Positions 8,243 to 17,490 of a stretch of DNA of 64,000 bases are shown here, one piece after another. A program made the translations under genes and the position numbers. Source of the DNA: Polynucleobacter sinensis (lineage in GTDB: Bacteria; Pseudomonadota; Gammaproteobacteria; Burkholderiales; Burkholderiaceae); assembly GCF_001595985.1 (NCBI RefSeq), contig NZ_LOJJ01000003.1:434001-498000 (forward strand), written 5' to 3'. Each line of letters opens with the position of its first letter. Positions within the stretch are counted from its first letter, which is position 1. Below the pieces are notes generated by a model that was not told the DNA's origin, made no database searches, and worked only from the letters and a program-made list of their open reading frames with translations.

Positions 8243-8953
8243 TTAAAAGCTAATGCGACTGACCCCAGATGCATTGCTCACTAGCAAAATATCCGCCTTT
8301 TCTTTTGCAAATAATCCAACTGTAATCACGCCTGCAATTTGATTGATCTGGGATTCCAAGGCCAAAGGGTTGGCAATCTTCAGACCAGAGACATCCAAGA
8401 TCCAGCCGCCGTTATCCGTCACAAATGGCTGACTTTGAGTTTGACCGAGATCCGCCCTTACTTCTTTCGCTAAACGTAAGGTCACATGACCCCCTAACTT
8501 CTCAAGTTCTTTTGTCACTACGCCCTTTGATAAGGGAATAATTTCTACGGGTAAAGCAAAATTACCCAGCATAGGAACCTGCTTTGAGGCATCACAAATA
8601 CAAATGAAACATTGCGCCATCGAGGCAATAATCTTTTCACGAGTCAAGGCGCCACCGCCGCCCTTAATCATGTGGCCAGCAGGATCAATTTCATCAGCTC
8701 CATCCACATAGGCAGGAAAAATACCTACATCATTTGGGTCTAGAACCTTAAAACCGTGCTTGAGCAAACGCTCAGTAGTAGCGTTAGAACTTGATACTGC
8801 TCCAGCAAAATGATCCTTATGGGGAGCCAAGGCATCAATAAAGCAATTGGCCGTGGAACCCGTACCAACGCCTAGCACCTGGCCGGCAGGCAACTTTAAG
8901 ACCTCATCCCTAGCAGCCTCTCCTACCAATTGTTTTAGTTGATCTTGATTCAT
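8243..8953 (-). CDS. rpiA: Ribose-5-phosphate isomerase A
   Basis: The enzyme interconverts ribose 5-phosphate and ribulose 5-phosphate in the non-oxidative pentose phosphate pathway. Family motifs are clear: the phosphate loop GTGSTANCFIDAL, SSNATTERLL, DGADEID with the catalytic Asp, and KGGGGALTREKI. I chose the ATG at 8953 (236 residues) because it gives the usual RpiA N-terminus (NQDQLKQLVGEAA) and has AAGG eight bases upstream; in-frame ATGs at 8968 and 8995 would add 5 or 14 residues with no family match. It is divergent from tal, another enzyme of the same pathway. Confidence 0.94.
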   Translation of the reverse strand: MNQDQLKQLVGEAARDEVLKLPAGQVLGVGTGSTANCFIDALAPHKDHFAGAVSSSNATTERLLKHGFKVLDPNDVGIFPAYVDGADEIDPAGHMIKGGGGALTREKIIASMAQCFICICDASKQVPMLGNFALPVEIIPLSKGVVTKELEKLGGHVTLRLAKEVRADLGQTQSQPFVTDNGGWILDVSGLKIANPLALESQINQIAGVITVGLFAKEKADILLVSNASGVSRISF

Positions 8954-8996
8954 GCCTATTGCCTTCATTGTTCTGGAATACGGAAATTTATCCATC

Positions 8997-9008
8997 TATC
9001 ATATGATA
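8997..9008. promoter_or_regulatory. 12-base perfect palindrome between rpiA and tal
   Basis: TATCATATGATA is a perfect palindrome in the 101-base divergent interval between two pentose phosphate genes. It could be an operator, but it is short and AT-rich and may be chance. Confidence 0.25.
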
Positions 9009-9054
9009 TTCAGAATAATCCATAATTAATCCCGACTGAGCACAGACGATTCCT

Positions 9055-10023
9055 ATGACCTCAAGCACTTCCGCATTAAGCCAACTCAAAAAATTCACTA
9101 TCGTTGTTGCCGATACCGGCGACTTTGAGCGTATGCGGGAATTCCAGCCCCAAGATGCCACCACCAATCCATCCCTCATCCTGAAAGCTGCGCAGCAGGC
9201 TAATTATCAAAATTTAGTTCATCAGGTCAAAACAGCCCACTTTGGCATGAAGCCAGTCGATTTGGTAGATTACATCCTAGTAGCCTTTGGTTTAGAAATT
9301 TTGAAGATCGTACCGGGGCGAGTATCCACCGAGGTTGATGCACGACTCTCATTTGACACTCAAGCGACAGTTCATAAGGCCAAACATCTAATCTCTCTAT
9401 ACGAATCACATGGAATAGATCGTAAACGCGTGCTGATTAAACTGGCTGCTACATGGGAAGGAATTCAAGCCGCCAAAATATTAGAGTCCGAGGGCATTCA
9501 TTGCAATATGACCCTGATATTTTCACTGGTCCAAGCCGCTGCCTGTGGCGCCGTCAATGCAAAGTTAATTTCTCCATTCGTGGGTCGTATTACAGATTGG
9601 TACAAGGCTAAACTTGGTGTTGAATGGAGTGATGCACGTCATGGCGGCCCAAATGACCCTGGAGTGACTTCCGTCAAACGCATTTTTCACTACTACAAGC
9701 GCTTTGGTATTTCCACGGAAATTATGGGTGCAAGTTTTCGCAATACCAATCAAATATTGGAGCTGGCTGGCTGTGACTTGCTCACAATTAGCCCAGAGCT
9801 GCTAGGCGAACTACAAGCTAGCCACGCAAGCGTCGAGCTCAAACTCAACCCAGGTAATGCTGCAAGGGCCTTAGAGAATGAAAATATCTCTCAACTAAAA
9901 CTAGATGAATCACACTTTAGACTGCAGCTAAACAATGATCCAATGGCCACCGAAAAGTTAGCCGAGGGGATTCGCAACTTCTGCATTGACACCGAGAAAC
10001 TAGAAAACTTACTGACACACTAA
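9055..10023 (+). CDS. tal: Transaldolase
   Basis: This 322-residue protein matches the TalB-type class of transaldolases (about 317 residues). [10 protein letters not shown] near the N-terminus, the Schiff-base lysine in [12 protein letters not shown], and the [11 protein letters not shown] and ISPFVGRI blocks are all present. It transfers a dihydroxyacetone unit from sedoheptulose 7-phosphate to glyceraldehyde 3-phosphate in the cytosol. The ATG at 9055 lacks a good Shine-Dalgarno, but the start agrees with the family. trxC follows 20 bases downstream and may be co-transcribed. Confidence 0.94.
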   Translation: MTSSTSALSQLKKFTIVVADTGDFERMREFQPQDATTNPSLILKAAQQANYQNLVHQVKTAHFGMKPVDLVDYILVAFGLEILKIVPGRVSTEVDARLSFDTQATVHKAKHLISLYESHGIDRKRVLIKLAATWEGIQAAKILESEGIHCNMTLIFSLVQAAACGAVNAKLISPFVGRITDWYKAKLGVEWSDARHGGPNDPGVTSVKRIFHYYKRFGISTEIMGASFRNTNQILELAGCDLLTISPELLGELQASHASVELKLNPGNAARALENENISQLKLDESHFRLQLNNDPMATEKLAEGIRNFCIDTEKLENLLTH

Positions 10024-10043
10024 GCCGGCAAAGAGGTACCGAT

Positions 10044-10466
10044 ATGATCATTCATTGTCCACATTGCTCCAAAGGAAACCGCGTTCCAGCGGAAAAACTC
10101 AACCAGACACCAATCTGTGGGGCTTGCAAAAAAGATCTTCTCTCTTTACCAATCAATGCGACGACATCCAATTTCAGCGAACTGATTGCTCAAACAGTGT
10201 TACCTGTCATCGTAGATTTTTGGGCACCTTGGTGTGGCCCTTGCAAAATGTTTGCGCCAACTTTTCAAGCTAGCGCCGTAAAGTACGCCAATAAGGTCTT
10301 ATTTATAAAGGTAGATACAGAGTCTGAGCAATCATTAGGAGCACAATTTAATATTCGCTCTATACCCACGCTTGCAGGATTTAAACAAGGTAAAGAAATT
10401 CACCGCGTGAGCGGCGCTCTACCGCCTGCCCAACTCGAACAATTTATTAATCAGCTTGCCAGCTAA
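10044..10466 (+). CDS. trxC: Thioredoxin 2 (TrxC) with N-terminal zinc finger
   Basis: The 140-residue protein has the TrxC signature: a zinc-binding pair CPHC (Cys5, Cys8) and CGAC (Cys25, Cys28), then a thioredoxin domain with the active site WCGPC at 63-67 and the cis-proline region RSIPTLAGF. It is a cytosolic disulfide reductase that in E. coli responds to oxidative stress. The start is supported by AAGAGG upstream. It is tail-to-tail with the DUF2892 gene, the two stops being 5 bases apart. Confidence 0.94.
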   Translation: MIIHCPHCSKGNRVPAEKLNQTPICGACKKDLLSLPINATTSNFSELIAQTVLPVIVDFWAPWCGPCKMFAPTFQASAVKYANKVLFIKVDTESEQSLGAQFNIRSIPTLAGFKQGKEIHRVSGALPPAQLEQFINQLAS

Positions 10467-10471
10467 TGCGC

Positions 10472-10657
10472 TTATTTTTTGGCTGTATTAATGCCTAGCA
10501 AGCTATAGGCCGGACAATTACCAATCAGCCCGGTAACAAAGGGGATGACACCAATCCAAGCCCAAGCGCCAGTAATGCCGAAGCCAGCTAAGCCCATGAG
10601 GGTAACACCCACAGTCATACGTAGCACGCGATCAGTATGTCCAATGTTGCATTTCAT
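10472..10657 (-). CDS. DUF2892 family small membrane protein
   Basis: A 61-residue protein with the DUF2892 pattern: KCNIGHTDRVLRM near the N-terminus, two hydrophobic segments (about 14-32 and 34-50) and a CPAYSLLGI end. Similar domains occur alone or fused to rhodanese (YgaP type). The ATG at 10657 has GGAG at proper spacing; the TTG at 10669 is within that ribosome binding site and less likely. No enzyme function is known for the stand-alone form. Confidence 0.85.
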   Translation of the reverse strand: MKCNIGHTDRVLRMTVGVTLMGLAGFGITGAWAWIGVIPFVTGLIGNCPAYSLLGINTAKK

Positions 10658-10696
10658 ATCAAGCTCCAAAAGTAAGGGCCAAAAGCCAAGCGAAAT

Positions 10697-11452
10697 CTAA
10701 TTTTGAGATTTAGCCAAACGTTGTCTTAAGGCCTCATACAAGCATACGCCACTAGCAACAGATACGTTTAAACTTTCAACCACACCTTGCATCGGAATGC
10801 GGACCAACTCGTCACATGTCTCGCGAGTGAGGCGACGCATACCCTCTCCTTCAGCACCCATGACAATGCCAATTGGGCCAGTCAGATCAATGTCATAAAT
10901 AGATTTTTGAGCTTCATCATCTGTGCCAATCAACCAAACACCAGCCTCTTGCATCTCTTTCATACTGCGTACTAAATTAGTAACTGTGATCACGGGCATC
11001 ACCTCTGATGCTCCACTAGACACCTTGCTAACGGTTGCGTTGATAGAGGCAGAGCGATCTTTGGGGATCACTACCGCATCAACACCAGCCCCATCAGCCA
11101 CTCGCAAACAGGCGCCAAAATTATGCGGATCGGTCACGCCATCTAGGACTAAAAACATGACCTGGGTTTGATTGCTTTCTGCATCCTCGACTACCTCTGT
11201 AATTGTCCGAGCAACAGTTAACTTTTCAGCCAAGGCAACAACACCTTGATGACGGTCATGCCCCGCCAACTTATGCAGACGCTCAGCATCAGCAGCGTGC
11301 AATCTCTCTCCCAGCGCCTCTTCGGCTTGCTTCAAAAAATCACCCATCCGGCGATCACGTCGACTAGGATCGAAGTAGACTGATTTGAGGCTTGCGGGAT
11401 CTACCCTTAAGCGAGCCTGTACCGCATGAAATCCTACCAATATTTGCTTCAT
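10697..11452 (-). CDS. rlmB: 23S rRNA (guanosine-2251-2'-O)-methyltransferase RlmB
   Basis: A 251-residue SpoU/TrmH-family enzyme. The N-terminal RNA-binding substrate domain ([15 protein letters not shown], residues 1-80) is followed by the knotted SPOUT domain with the [14 protein letters not shown] motif, [14 protein letters not shown] and the closing [20 protein letters not shown]. It methylates G2251 in the peptidyl-transferase loop of 23S rRNA. It lies 25 bases downstream of rnr on the same strand, the rnr-rlmB pair common in proteobacteria, so co-transcription is likely. Confidence 0.94.
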   Translation of the reverse strand: MKQILVGFHAVQARLRVDPASLKSVYFDPSRRDRRMGDFLKQAEEALGERLHAADAERLHKLAGHDRHQGVVALAEKLTVARTITEVVEDAESNQTQVMFLVLDGVTDPHNFGACLRVADGAGVDAVVIPKDRSASINATVSKVSSGASEVMPVITVTNLVRSMKEMQEAGVWLIGTDDEAQKSIYDIDLTGPIGIVMGAEGEGMRRLTRETCDELVRIPMQGVVESLNVSVASGVCLYEALRQRLAKSQN

Positions 11453-11477
11453 TTACATTATCTCGATCTAGCGTTTC

Positions 11478-13880
11478 TTATTTACGACGTGATTTAGTGC
11501 CACGAACCGGAGGCTTAGTCCCTGCCGGCTTTCCAACGGATCTTACTGGCTTGCTGGAACTGGCGACCCTACTTGCCGATCGACCCGCCTTGTTTTTAGA
11601 TTGGTTGGCCCCTAAGTTGCCAGCCGACTTTGCTGCATTGACATTAATGCCGGCATGTTTTTGAGGCTCCTTACTTCCGGGGCGACCCTTCTTAGAAGCA
11701 GCCTTCTTATTTGGGCGACCAGTATCACTAGCCAAGATGATTTGACGGCGATTAGTGGTGCCGCCTGGCTCCAAACCAACAGACTTAACCAAACTAAATT
11801 CAATTTTGCGAGCATCCAGATCCACGCGACTCACCAATACATGCACGCGATCCCCTAAGCGATAACGAATGCCTGTTCGCTCACCACGAAGTTCTTGACG
11901 AGCCTCATCGTATTGGAAGTAATCCCCACCAAGCTCGGTAACGTGAATCATTCCCTCAACAAAGAGGTTTTCTAACTGAACAAATAATCCAAAAGTTGCT
12001 ACTCCAGTAACGGTACCAGCGTATTCCTGTCCCAAGTGATCACGCATGTAATAGCACTTTAACCAAGCCTCTACATCGCGAGATGCCTCATCAGCACGTC
12101 GCTCATTCGATGAGCAATGCACTCCCAATTGCCCCCAGATAGGCAGAGCTGCATTGGCACCTTTGGGCAGCTTTGGCAAGCGAGCGCCTTTGGCACTAGC
12201 ATCCTTGGCATCTTGGTGTGATTTTTTGGCATTAACCGCATTCTCACGACCCTTACCCTTGCGAGGTAAAGTTAAGTTCAAGGGGACCTTTGGCGGCAAT
12301 ACTGGCGTGTATGGCTTCTTGGCCAGAATTGCCTTAATCACACGATGAGTCAGAAGATCTGGGTACCTACGAATTGGACTAGTGAAATGAGAGTACGCAG
12401 GATAGGCCAAACCAAAGTGACCTTCATTGTCTGGCTGATACATTGCCTGCTGCATAGCCCTTAAGACCACGGACTGGAGCATATTGGCATCAGGTCGGTC
12501 TTTGATTTCACGCATCAACTTAGCAAAGTCTTTTGGTTTTGGTTTCTCGCCGCCACCTAAAGATAAACCCGAGGTACGCAATACTTGACGCAAGGTCACC
12601 AACTTCTCTTCAGAAGGTTCGCCATGAACGCGATACAGGCTGAGATGTTTATTTTTATCAATGAAATCAGCCGCACAAACGTTAGCCGTCAACATACATT
12701 CTTCAATTAAGCGATGCGCATCATTTCGAATACGGGGCTCGATTCTTAAAATCTTGCCAAGCTCATTGCTAATGATTTGAGTCTCAGTAGTTTCAAACTC
12801 AATCGCGCCACGTTTTTGACGGGCATCTAACAAAATTTTGTATAGAGAGTATAGGTTTGTTAGTAAAGGCCTAAACTCTGAAAAACGCGTGGCTTCAGGG
12901 CCCTTGCTGTTAGAAAGAATCTCCCAAACTGTATCGTAGGTGAAACGTTGAGCGGAATGCATAACTGCTGGATAGAACTGGTAAGCCAGCACCACACCAT
13001 TGTTATCAACCACAGAATCGCATACCATGCAGAGGCGATCAACTCCGGGATTTAAAGAACAAAGACCATTGGAGATTTTCTCCGGGAGCATTGGAATTAC
13101 TCGCCTTGGAAAATAGACTGAAGTCGCACGCAGCAAACCTTCATCATCCAATGGCTGCCCCGGTTTTACATAGTGGGAAACGTCGGCAATGGCTACAATA
13201 AGACGCCAAGCCTTGCTCTTGCCGTACATGACCGGCTCACAATAGACGGCATCATCAAAATCGCGCGCATCTGCACCATCAATAGTGACTAGCGGCACAT
13301 CACGTAAATCAACACGTCCCTCTAAGTCAGCTTGCTGCACAGTATCAGGCAATGCGTCCGCTTCCTTTTTGACAGCAGCTGAAAACTCATGTGGCACGCC
13401 ATACTTACGCACAGCAATTTCAATTTCCATACCTGGATCATCAATCTCACCAAGTACTTCAACAACACGACCCACTGCCTGGCGATAGCTATCGGGATAA
13501 TCAATGATCTCTACACTAACAACCTGCCCTAACTTTGCACTTCCCTGACCCTTAGGTGGAATCAGAATATCGTGACCAATCCGCTTATCTTCGGGCGCAA
13601 CAATTAAAACACCATTCTCATTCAGGAGTCGACCAATGACTACTTTATTAGCATGCAAAACAACGTCAACAATTTGACCTTCTGGGCGACCACGTCGATC
13701 CGTGCCCAATACTCTGACATTCACTCTATCGCCATGCATAACGCGAGACATTTCTCTCTCAGAGAGAAAAATATCTTCACCGCCATCATCGGGGATGACA
13801 AATCCAAATCCATCTCGATGACCTTGGACTGTACCTAGACGGTCAGCCTCTCGTGGCACCAAGTTTTTTGCTTTACGCAT
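11478..13880 (-). CDS. rnr: Ribonuclease R
   Basis: An 800-residue 3'-5' exoribonuclease of the RNB family. Visible in order: a cold-shock/OB region starting at VQGHRDGFGFVIP (19-31), the RNB domain with catalytic DGADARDFDDAVY (201-213), HFTSPIRRYPDLL (498-510), an S1 domain near 610-690 and a long Lys/Arg/Ala-rich tail (about 710-800). The N-terminal helix-turn-helix found in most RNase R proteins is absent; the start is nevertheless firm, since AAGGA lies at ideal spacing and nothing coding lies upstream. A low-complexity basic insert (about 525-580) interrupts the end of the RNB domain. It degrades structured RNA and serves in rRNA quality control. Confidence 0.93.
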   Translation of the reverse strand: MRKAKNLVPREADRLGTVQGHRDGFGFVIPDDGGEDIFLSEREMSRVMHGDRVNVRVLGTDRRGRPEGQIVDVVLHANKVVIGRLLNENGVLIVAPEDKRIGHDILIPPKGQGSAKLGQVVSVEIIDYPDSYRQAVGRVVEVLGEIDDPGMEIEIAVRKYGVPHEFSAAVKKEADALPDTVQQADLEGRVDLRDVPLVTIDGADARDFDDAVYCEPVMYGKSKAWRLIVAIADVSHYVKPGQPLDDEGLLRATSVYFPRRVIPMLPEKISNGLCSLNPGVDRLCMVCDSVVDNNGVVLAYQFYPAVMHSAQRFTYDTVWEILSNSKGPEATRFSEFRPLLTNLYSLYKILLDARQKRGAIEFETTETQIISNELGKILRIEPRIRNDAHRLIEECMLTANVCAADFIDKNKHLSLYRVHGEPSEEKLVTLRQVLRTSGLSLGGGEKPKPKDFAKLMREIKDRPDANMLQSVVLRAMQQAMYQPDNEGHFGLAYPAYSHFTSPIRRYPDLLTHRVIKAILAKKPYTPVLPPKVPLNLTLPRKGKGRENAVNAKKSHQDAKDASAKGARLPKLPKGANAALPIWGQLGVHCSSNERRADEASRDVEAWLKCYYMRDHLGQEYAGTVTGVATFGLFVQLENLFVEGMIHVTELGGDYFQYDEARQELRGERTGIRYRLGDRVHVLVSRVDLDARKIEFSLVKSVGLEPGGTTNRRQIILASDTGRPNKKAASKKGRPGSKEPQKHAGINVNAAKSAGNLGANQSKNKAGRSASRVASSSKPVRSVGKPAGTKPPVRGTKSRRK

Positions 13881-13917
13881 TTAATTCCTTCGGCAATACA
13901 TGCCTTATATATCTATG

Positions 13918-13945
13918 ATTATTCTTAATTAGGCTACTGTATCAA
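13918..13945 (-). promoter_or_regulatory. Predicted promoter of rnr
   Basis: Read on the minus strand, TTGATA (13945-13940) and AATAAT (13923-13918) are 16 bases apart. The implied start is about 30 bases before the rnr ATG, leaving room for its strong ribosome binding site. Confidence 0.4.
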
Positions 13946-14010
13946 ACCACTAGGTTAGAAGGGGAAAAGCCGAACTGGAGTTAGAAAAGAAGCCAAAAGG
14001 CACATACCTT

Positions 14011-14016
14011 TATAAT
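14011..14016 (+). promoter_or_regulatory. -10 box of the tRNA-Leu gene
   Basis: A perfect TATAAT lies 9 bases before the first tRNA nucleotide. No good -35 element is seen. Confidence 0.4.
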
Positions 14017-14024
14017 AACGGTAT

Positions 14025-14111
14025 GCCCAGGTGGCGAAATTGGTAGACGCACCAGCTTCAGGTGCTGGCGATCGTAAGGTTGTGGGGGTTCGAGTCCCTT
14101 CCTGGGCACCA
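14025..14111 (+). tRNA. tRNA-Leu (anticodon CAG)
   Basis: An 87-base class II tRNA. The acceptor arms GCCCAGG and CCTGGGC pair, the anticodon arm is CCAGC-TTCAGGT-GCTGG giving anticodon CAG, a short variable arm follows, and the T-loop GTTCGAGTC is present. The CCA end is encoded (14109-14111). The long D-loop and variable arm fit tRNA-Leu, decoding CUG. Confidence 0.97.
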
Positions 14112-14136
14112 AATACACCTACAAAGAACTATATGG

Positions 14137-14155
14137 GGGCTAGACCGCCCTTTTT
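14137..14155 (+). terminator. Weak terminator after tRNA-Leu
   Basis: GGGC (14137-14140) can pair with GCCC (14147-14150), followed by five T. The stem is short, so this is a tentative call. Confidence 0.3.
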
Positions 14156-14165
14156 CAAGAGCCGG

Positions 14166-14663
14166 CTAGATACCCATCGTTCGATGCAAAATCTTGGGCT
14201 TCATCTCCTCCCAGAGGCTTTCAAAGTCTTCTATCTTGTCCTCGGATAGATTGAGTGGGTCAAAGAGCTTGCCAAAGAAAATGGTTTTCCTCGGCGCCAA
14301 GATCTGCTCAAAATCAGTCAGACCAATAGGTTTATCGTCGATGTCGCGAGTAAGTTCGGCGGAACAAACGATAGCTTGATCATCATCTCGATCAATCACA
14401 GCGAACTCAATAAGTTGCTGTGATTTTTCCAGAATCACCAATGTACCCCTGGCATAGCAAACCGCTTCATGTTCTTGGACTATAAAAGCAAGAAACTGAT
14501 TCTCCTCATCCGTCTCCATTGCTAAATCATCCACAAAGAATAGATACTGATCGCCCTCACCGTTAACCAGGGTGAAGACTTTTGGTATCACGCCATGCCC
14601 CAAAGCAAGATTTCGATAGTAAGACGCGATTTCAACTGCGAGATTTTCGGAAAAAAGATGCAT
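14166..14663 (-). CDS. Hypothetical protein, acidic, cytosolic
   Basis: A 165-residue protein I cannot assign. It has no signal peptide or membrane segment, is rich in Asp and Glu (for example VIDRDDDQAI and DKIEDFESLWEEM), and has alternating hydrophobic runs such as QYLFFVDDLAM that suggest a mixed alpha/beta fold. The ATG at 14663 follows a weak AGAGG-like site. It lies 21 bases downstream of the DUF4239 gene on the same strand, so the two may form a unit. The coding look is good (balanced composition, full-length frame) but the function is unknown. Confidence 0.75.
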   Translation of the reverse strand: MHLFSENLAVEIASYYRNLALGHGVIPKVFTLVNGEGDQYLFFVDDLAMETDEENQFLAFIVQEHEAVCYARGTLVILEKSQQLIEFAVIDRDDDQAIVCSAELTRDIDDKPIGLTDFEQILAPRKTIFFGKLFDPLNLSEDKIEDFESLWEEMKPKILHRTMGI

Positions 14664-14684
14664 GAGAGGTAAATAGATTAAAGA

Positions 14685-15470
14685 TTATTCGGTACGAGTC
14701 TTAATCGACTCAATAATTTTTAGAAAAGGTTCAGGCTCAATCGCGCTCTGGCCCTTAAAAGGTTGATCGGTAATGACCAATAAAGAAATGAGAGCGCCTA
14801 ACGTAACAGGCAGAATTTTCAAACCCATAAAAAATGAATCAGATGGCAAAAACAAGGTATTAATGCCAAGTAACGCCAGCATACAGATAATAATGACAAC
14901 CCAAAATAAATTCGGTAGGCGCACCGAGGAGCGCTCGATCCGGGATTCCCTGCTTTCAGCAACTTCCTCAGCTTTCTTGAGAATATCGGTATACATAGCA
15001 GTCTGCCTGTTGGTGTGTGGCTCAAGGGATAAAAGTTTTCGAGAAAGACCCCGCCAAAGCATATGAGTCTTTGGACTACCCTGACCATTCTTTAGTAGAT
15101 CCCACTCGTCATAAACGATCGAATTCATGTACTCATATAACTCTTTGCGCATGGGTGCAATCGCAGGATCACCATACCGGACCAATAAGCGATCTAGATT
15201 ATTAATTTGACCAGCCTCCCTAGAGACCAAGGACTGGACTTCGCGAAAATTGGTTTGCGCTTGATTTAGCAAGAAACCAATTAACAGACCACTTAATGTA
15301 ATGATGGAGCCAAATAAGCTTAAACCCAATCGCGTACTGTCTTCTGTCGGAGCAAACACCGAGATAGTTTGCAAAAGCCGAGGCATTAAATCCAATAACA
15401 ATACAAAGAAGATAACCAAAATAATCAATATCTGGATATTGCTCCGCTTATAAATCCAAGTAAAAAACAT
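14685..15470 (-). CDS. DUF4239 (bestrophin-like domain) membrane protein
   Basis: A 261-residue membrane protein with hydrophobic segments at about 12-32, 48-68, 187-207 and 213-233, two at each end of a soluble helical middle. The middle holds SLVSREAGQINNLDRLLVRYG and RKELYEYMNSIVYDEW, the pattern of the DUF4239 family, which is distantly related to bestrophin channels. Physiological function is not established. Expressed on the minus strand upstream of the 165-residue hypothetical gene, with 22 bases to the dienelactone hydrolase gene on the other side. Confidence 0.75.
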   Translation of the reverse strand: MFFTWIYKRSNIQILIILVIFFVLLLDLMPRLLQTISVFAPTEDSTRLGLSLFGSIITLSGLLIGFLLNQAQTNFREVQSLVSREAGQINNLDRLLVRYGDPAIAPMRKELYEYMNSIVYDEWDLLKNGQGSPKTHMLWRGLSRKLLSLEPHTNRQTAMYTDILKKAEEVAESRESRIERSSVRLPNLFWVVIIICMLALLGINTLFLPSDSFFMGLKILPVTLGALISLLVITDQPFKGQSAIEPEPFLKIIESIKTRTE

Positions 15471-15492
15471 TTGCGCCTTTGGGGTTGCTTAA

Positions 15493-16182
15493 TCAATTAC
15501 CGATAGTATTTTTTAAGAAAGTCATCGTACGCTCCCAAGCCAGATCAGCGGCGGCGGGATTGTATTGCAATGGTGGCAAACCCCTTGTCTCCGACTTAGG
15601 GTTAGCAAAAGCATGCTTGGCATCATAGCGCTGGAAATCATATTTCACACCAGCAGCTTTTAATTTACCCTCAAGCTGGTCAACACCTGCAATTGAAAAG
15701 AAATCATCGTGCAAAGCCCAGTGAGCCAACATCGGCTTTTGAATTGCTTGGGCGTCTACATATTCCAAAGGGGGATAGCCGTACCAAACTACAGTGCCAT
15801 CACATTCCGGAACAAGTCCTGCAGAAAGTACCGTCAGCGCACCACCCATACAAAAACCAGTCACGGCAACTTTAGTGCTACCAGTCGCTTTTAAATACTG
15901 AACTGCGCCACGGATATCTTGACTGGCCGCATCAGCAAAGTTGAGATCATTCATTAAGTGCTCCGCTTCATTTGCCTCAAGTGCTAACTTGCCGCGATAG
16001 AGGTCCGGCACTAAGGCGCGATATCCGGCCTTTCCCAAACGATCCGCCACATTTTTAATTTCATTATCTAGTCCCCACCACTCCTGAATCACAACTATGC
16101 CGGGGGCATTTTTTGCCTCCGCTGGTTCGACTAAATATGCATTACTAGATTTACCGTCAGGCCTTTGAAATGAAATCATCAT
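15493..16182 (-). CDS. Dienelactone hydrolase family protein
   Basis: A 229-residue alpha/beta hydrolase of the DLH family. The nucleophile motif is GFCMGG with Cys111; Asp160 in LHDDFF and His190 in DAKHAF complete the triad, and Glu34 in the QEWWG motif is the residue that controls the Cys in DLH. No signal peptide is seen, so it is cytosolic. True dienelactone hydrolases act in chlorocatechol breakdown, but no such pathway lies nearby, so a general carboxylesterase-like role is more likely. AAGGA lies five bases before the ATG. The MFS exporter gene is 20 bases upstream, in the same direction. Confidence 0.88.
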   Translation of the reverse strand: MMISFQRPDGKSSNAYLVEPAEAKNAPGIVVIQEWWGLDNEIKNVADRLGKAGYRALVPDLYRGKLALEANEAEHLMNDLNFADAASQDIRGAVQYLKATGSTKVAVTGFCMGGALTVLSAGLVPECDGTVVWYGYPPLEYVDAQAIQKPMLAHWALHDDFFSIAGVDQLEGKLKAAGVKYDFQRYDAKHAFANPKSETRGLPPLQYNPAAADLAWERTMTFLKNTIGN

Positions 16183-16202
16183 AGTCTTCCTTTAAAAATT
16201 GA

Positions 16203-17477
16203 TTACTTGGCAGTTGCACTTGCCTGCGTATCGTTATGAATATATCCCACCAATATAAAGGTAAGCAAGCCACAGAACACAGCTCCATAGCCAACCAAGT
16301 TGTAATGGTTTATCTTCCCGTCGGCGCCAATGGTAATTACAGCGCCCGCAACTACGGAAGCCAAACCGGATGCCAGCATTTGTACCGACCCCACTAAACT
16401 CATAAAGGTGCCACGAATTTTCGCATCAACCACCTGACTAACAATCGCCATTGCTGGAATCATCCGCCCAGAAACCAATACAAAAAATGCGGTCGTGTTA
16501 ATCAACACCACCCAGAACGGAACGGGTATTAAATGTGTAGTTACTAATAATGGAATCACACTAATCATTGCAAGCGTCCTAAACATGCGAACCTTTCCGT
16601 AATGGTCTGCCATATAACCAATAATGCGAGAGGTCATTAAGGTGGCAACCCCACCACATAGGTAGATCAGGGAAATATAAGAGTTTTCAACCCCCGCATT
16701 GGAAGTGAGGTACAGAGCAATATAGGGTATGACGGAGAAACCAGTCATCATGATTAGCGCCATAAACACAAATGCCCTCATATGCTGATGGGCAGTAAAA
16801 ACATTCCAGACTTGGCGAAATCGACTACCCTCCTGTGCATGTCCAAGATGTCCGGCAATCTTTGGAATATTGCGATAGCCCAAATACAAAATCACCGTTG
16901 AAGCCAGCGCAATAAAAATAAATGGCGCCCGCCATCCCAAGAATGGAATTTGCTGTGCCAAAAAAAGACTTAACGGTACGCCTGCTACCGTTGATACCGA
17001 GAATGCCGACATCACTGTACCCAAAGCCTTACCTCTGCGCTCAAAGGGAATAGAGTCAGCAACAATCGTTTGCACCAAAGATCCAAGAATTCCGCCAAAG
17101 GCACCTGCAAAGGCACGTGCAATAAACAAAGAGTGATAATCAGGCGCTAAGCCGCAAATCAGAGTTGCGATAATAAAGCAGCTATACAAGCTTAATAAGA
17201 GCGCCCTTCTCTCAAAGCGGTCCACAAAGTAGGTTGCAAAAACGCCCGCTATTGCAGCCGCAAAGGTATATGAGGAAAGCAGTAGGCCAAACTCATGCGT
17301 ATTGATATTGAGCTCCCGAATAAAGTCAGGGCCCAAGGGCATCATAATCATGAAATCCAAGATATGGGTAAACTGAATTCCGGCCAAGGAGAATAAGAAG
17401 AATTGCTCTTTTTGCTTTCCTCCAGGCATGTATTTCTCTGTCACTGTTTTCTTTACTTGGTGTTGGGTATATGCCAT
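16203..17477 (-). CDS. MFS transporter (drug/arabinose-efflux type)
   Basis: A protein of about 424 residues with a short hydrophilic N-terminus and about twelve hydrophobic segments. The loop between segments 2 and 3 has DRFERRALLL and the segment 4 region has IARAFAGAFGGILGSL, both typical of the efflux branch of the major facilitator superfamily. The substrate cannot be read from the sequence. The ATG at 17477 is preceded by AGGG and is preferred to the TTG at 17483. The gene is divergent from the channel-like gene and probably co-transcribed with the hydrolase gene 20 bases downstream. Confidence 0.85.
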   Translation of the reverse strand: MAYTQHQVKKTVTEKYMPGGKQKEQFFLFSLAGIQFTHILDFMIMMPLGPDFIRELNINTHEFGLLLSSYTFAAAIAGVFATYFVDRFERRALLLSLYSCFIIATLICGLAPDYHSLFIARAFAGAFGGILGSLVQTIVADSIPFERRGKALGTVMSAFSVSTVAGVPLSLFLAQQIPFLGWRAPFIFIALASTVILYLGYRNIPKIAGHLGHAQEGSRFRQVWNVFTAHQHMRAFVFMALIMMTGFSVIPYIALYLTSNAGVENSYISLIYLCGGVATLMTSRIIGYMADHYGKVRMFRTLAMISVIPLLVTTHLIPVPFWVVLINTTAFFVLVSGRMIPAMAIVSQVVDAKIRGTFMSLVGSVQMLASGLASVVAGAVITIGADGKINHYNLVGYGAVFCGLLTFILVGYIHNDTQASATAK

Positions 17478-17490
17478 TATCAACCCTGAG

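Noticed and set aside
11478-14024. Frameshift at the rnr 5' end hiding the helix-turn-helix domain
   Set aside because: No frame upstream of 13880 encodes such a domain, and the tRNA-Leu gene and its promoter lie there.
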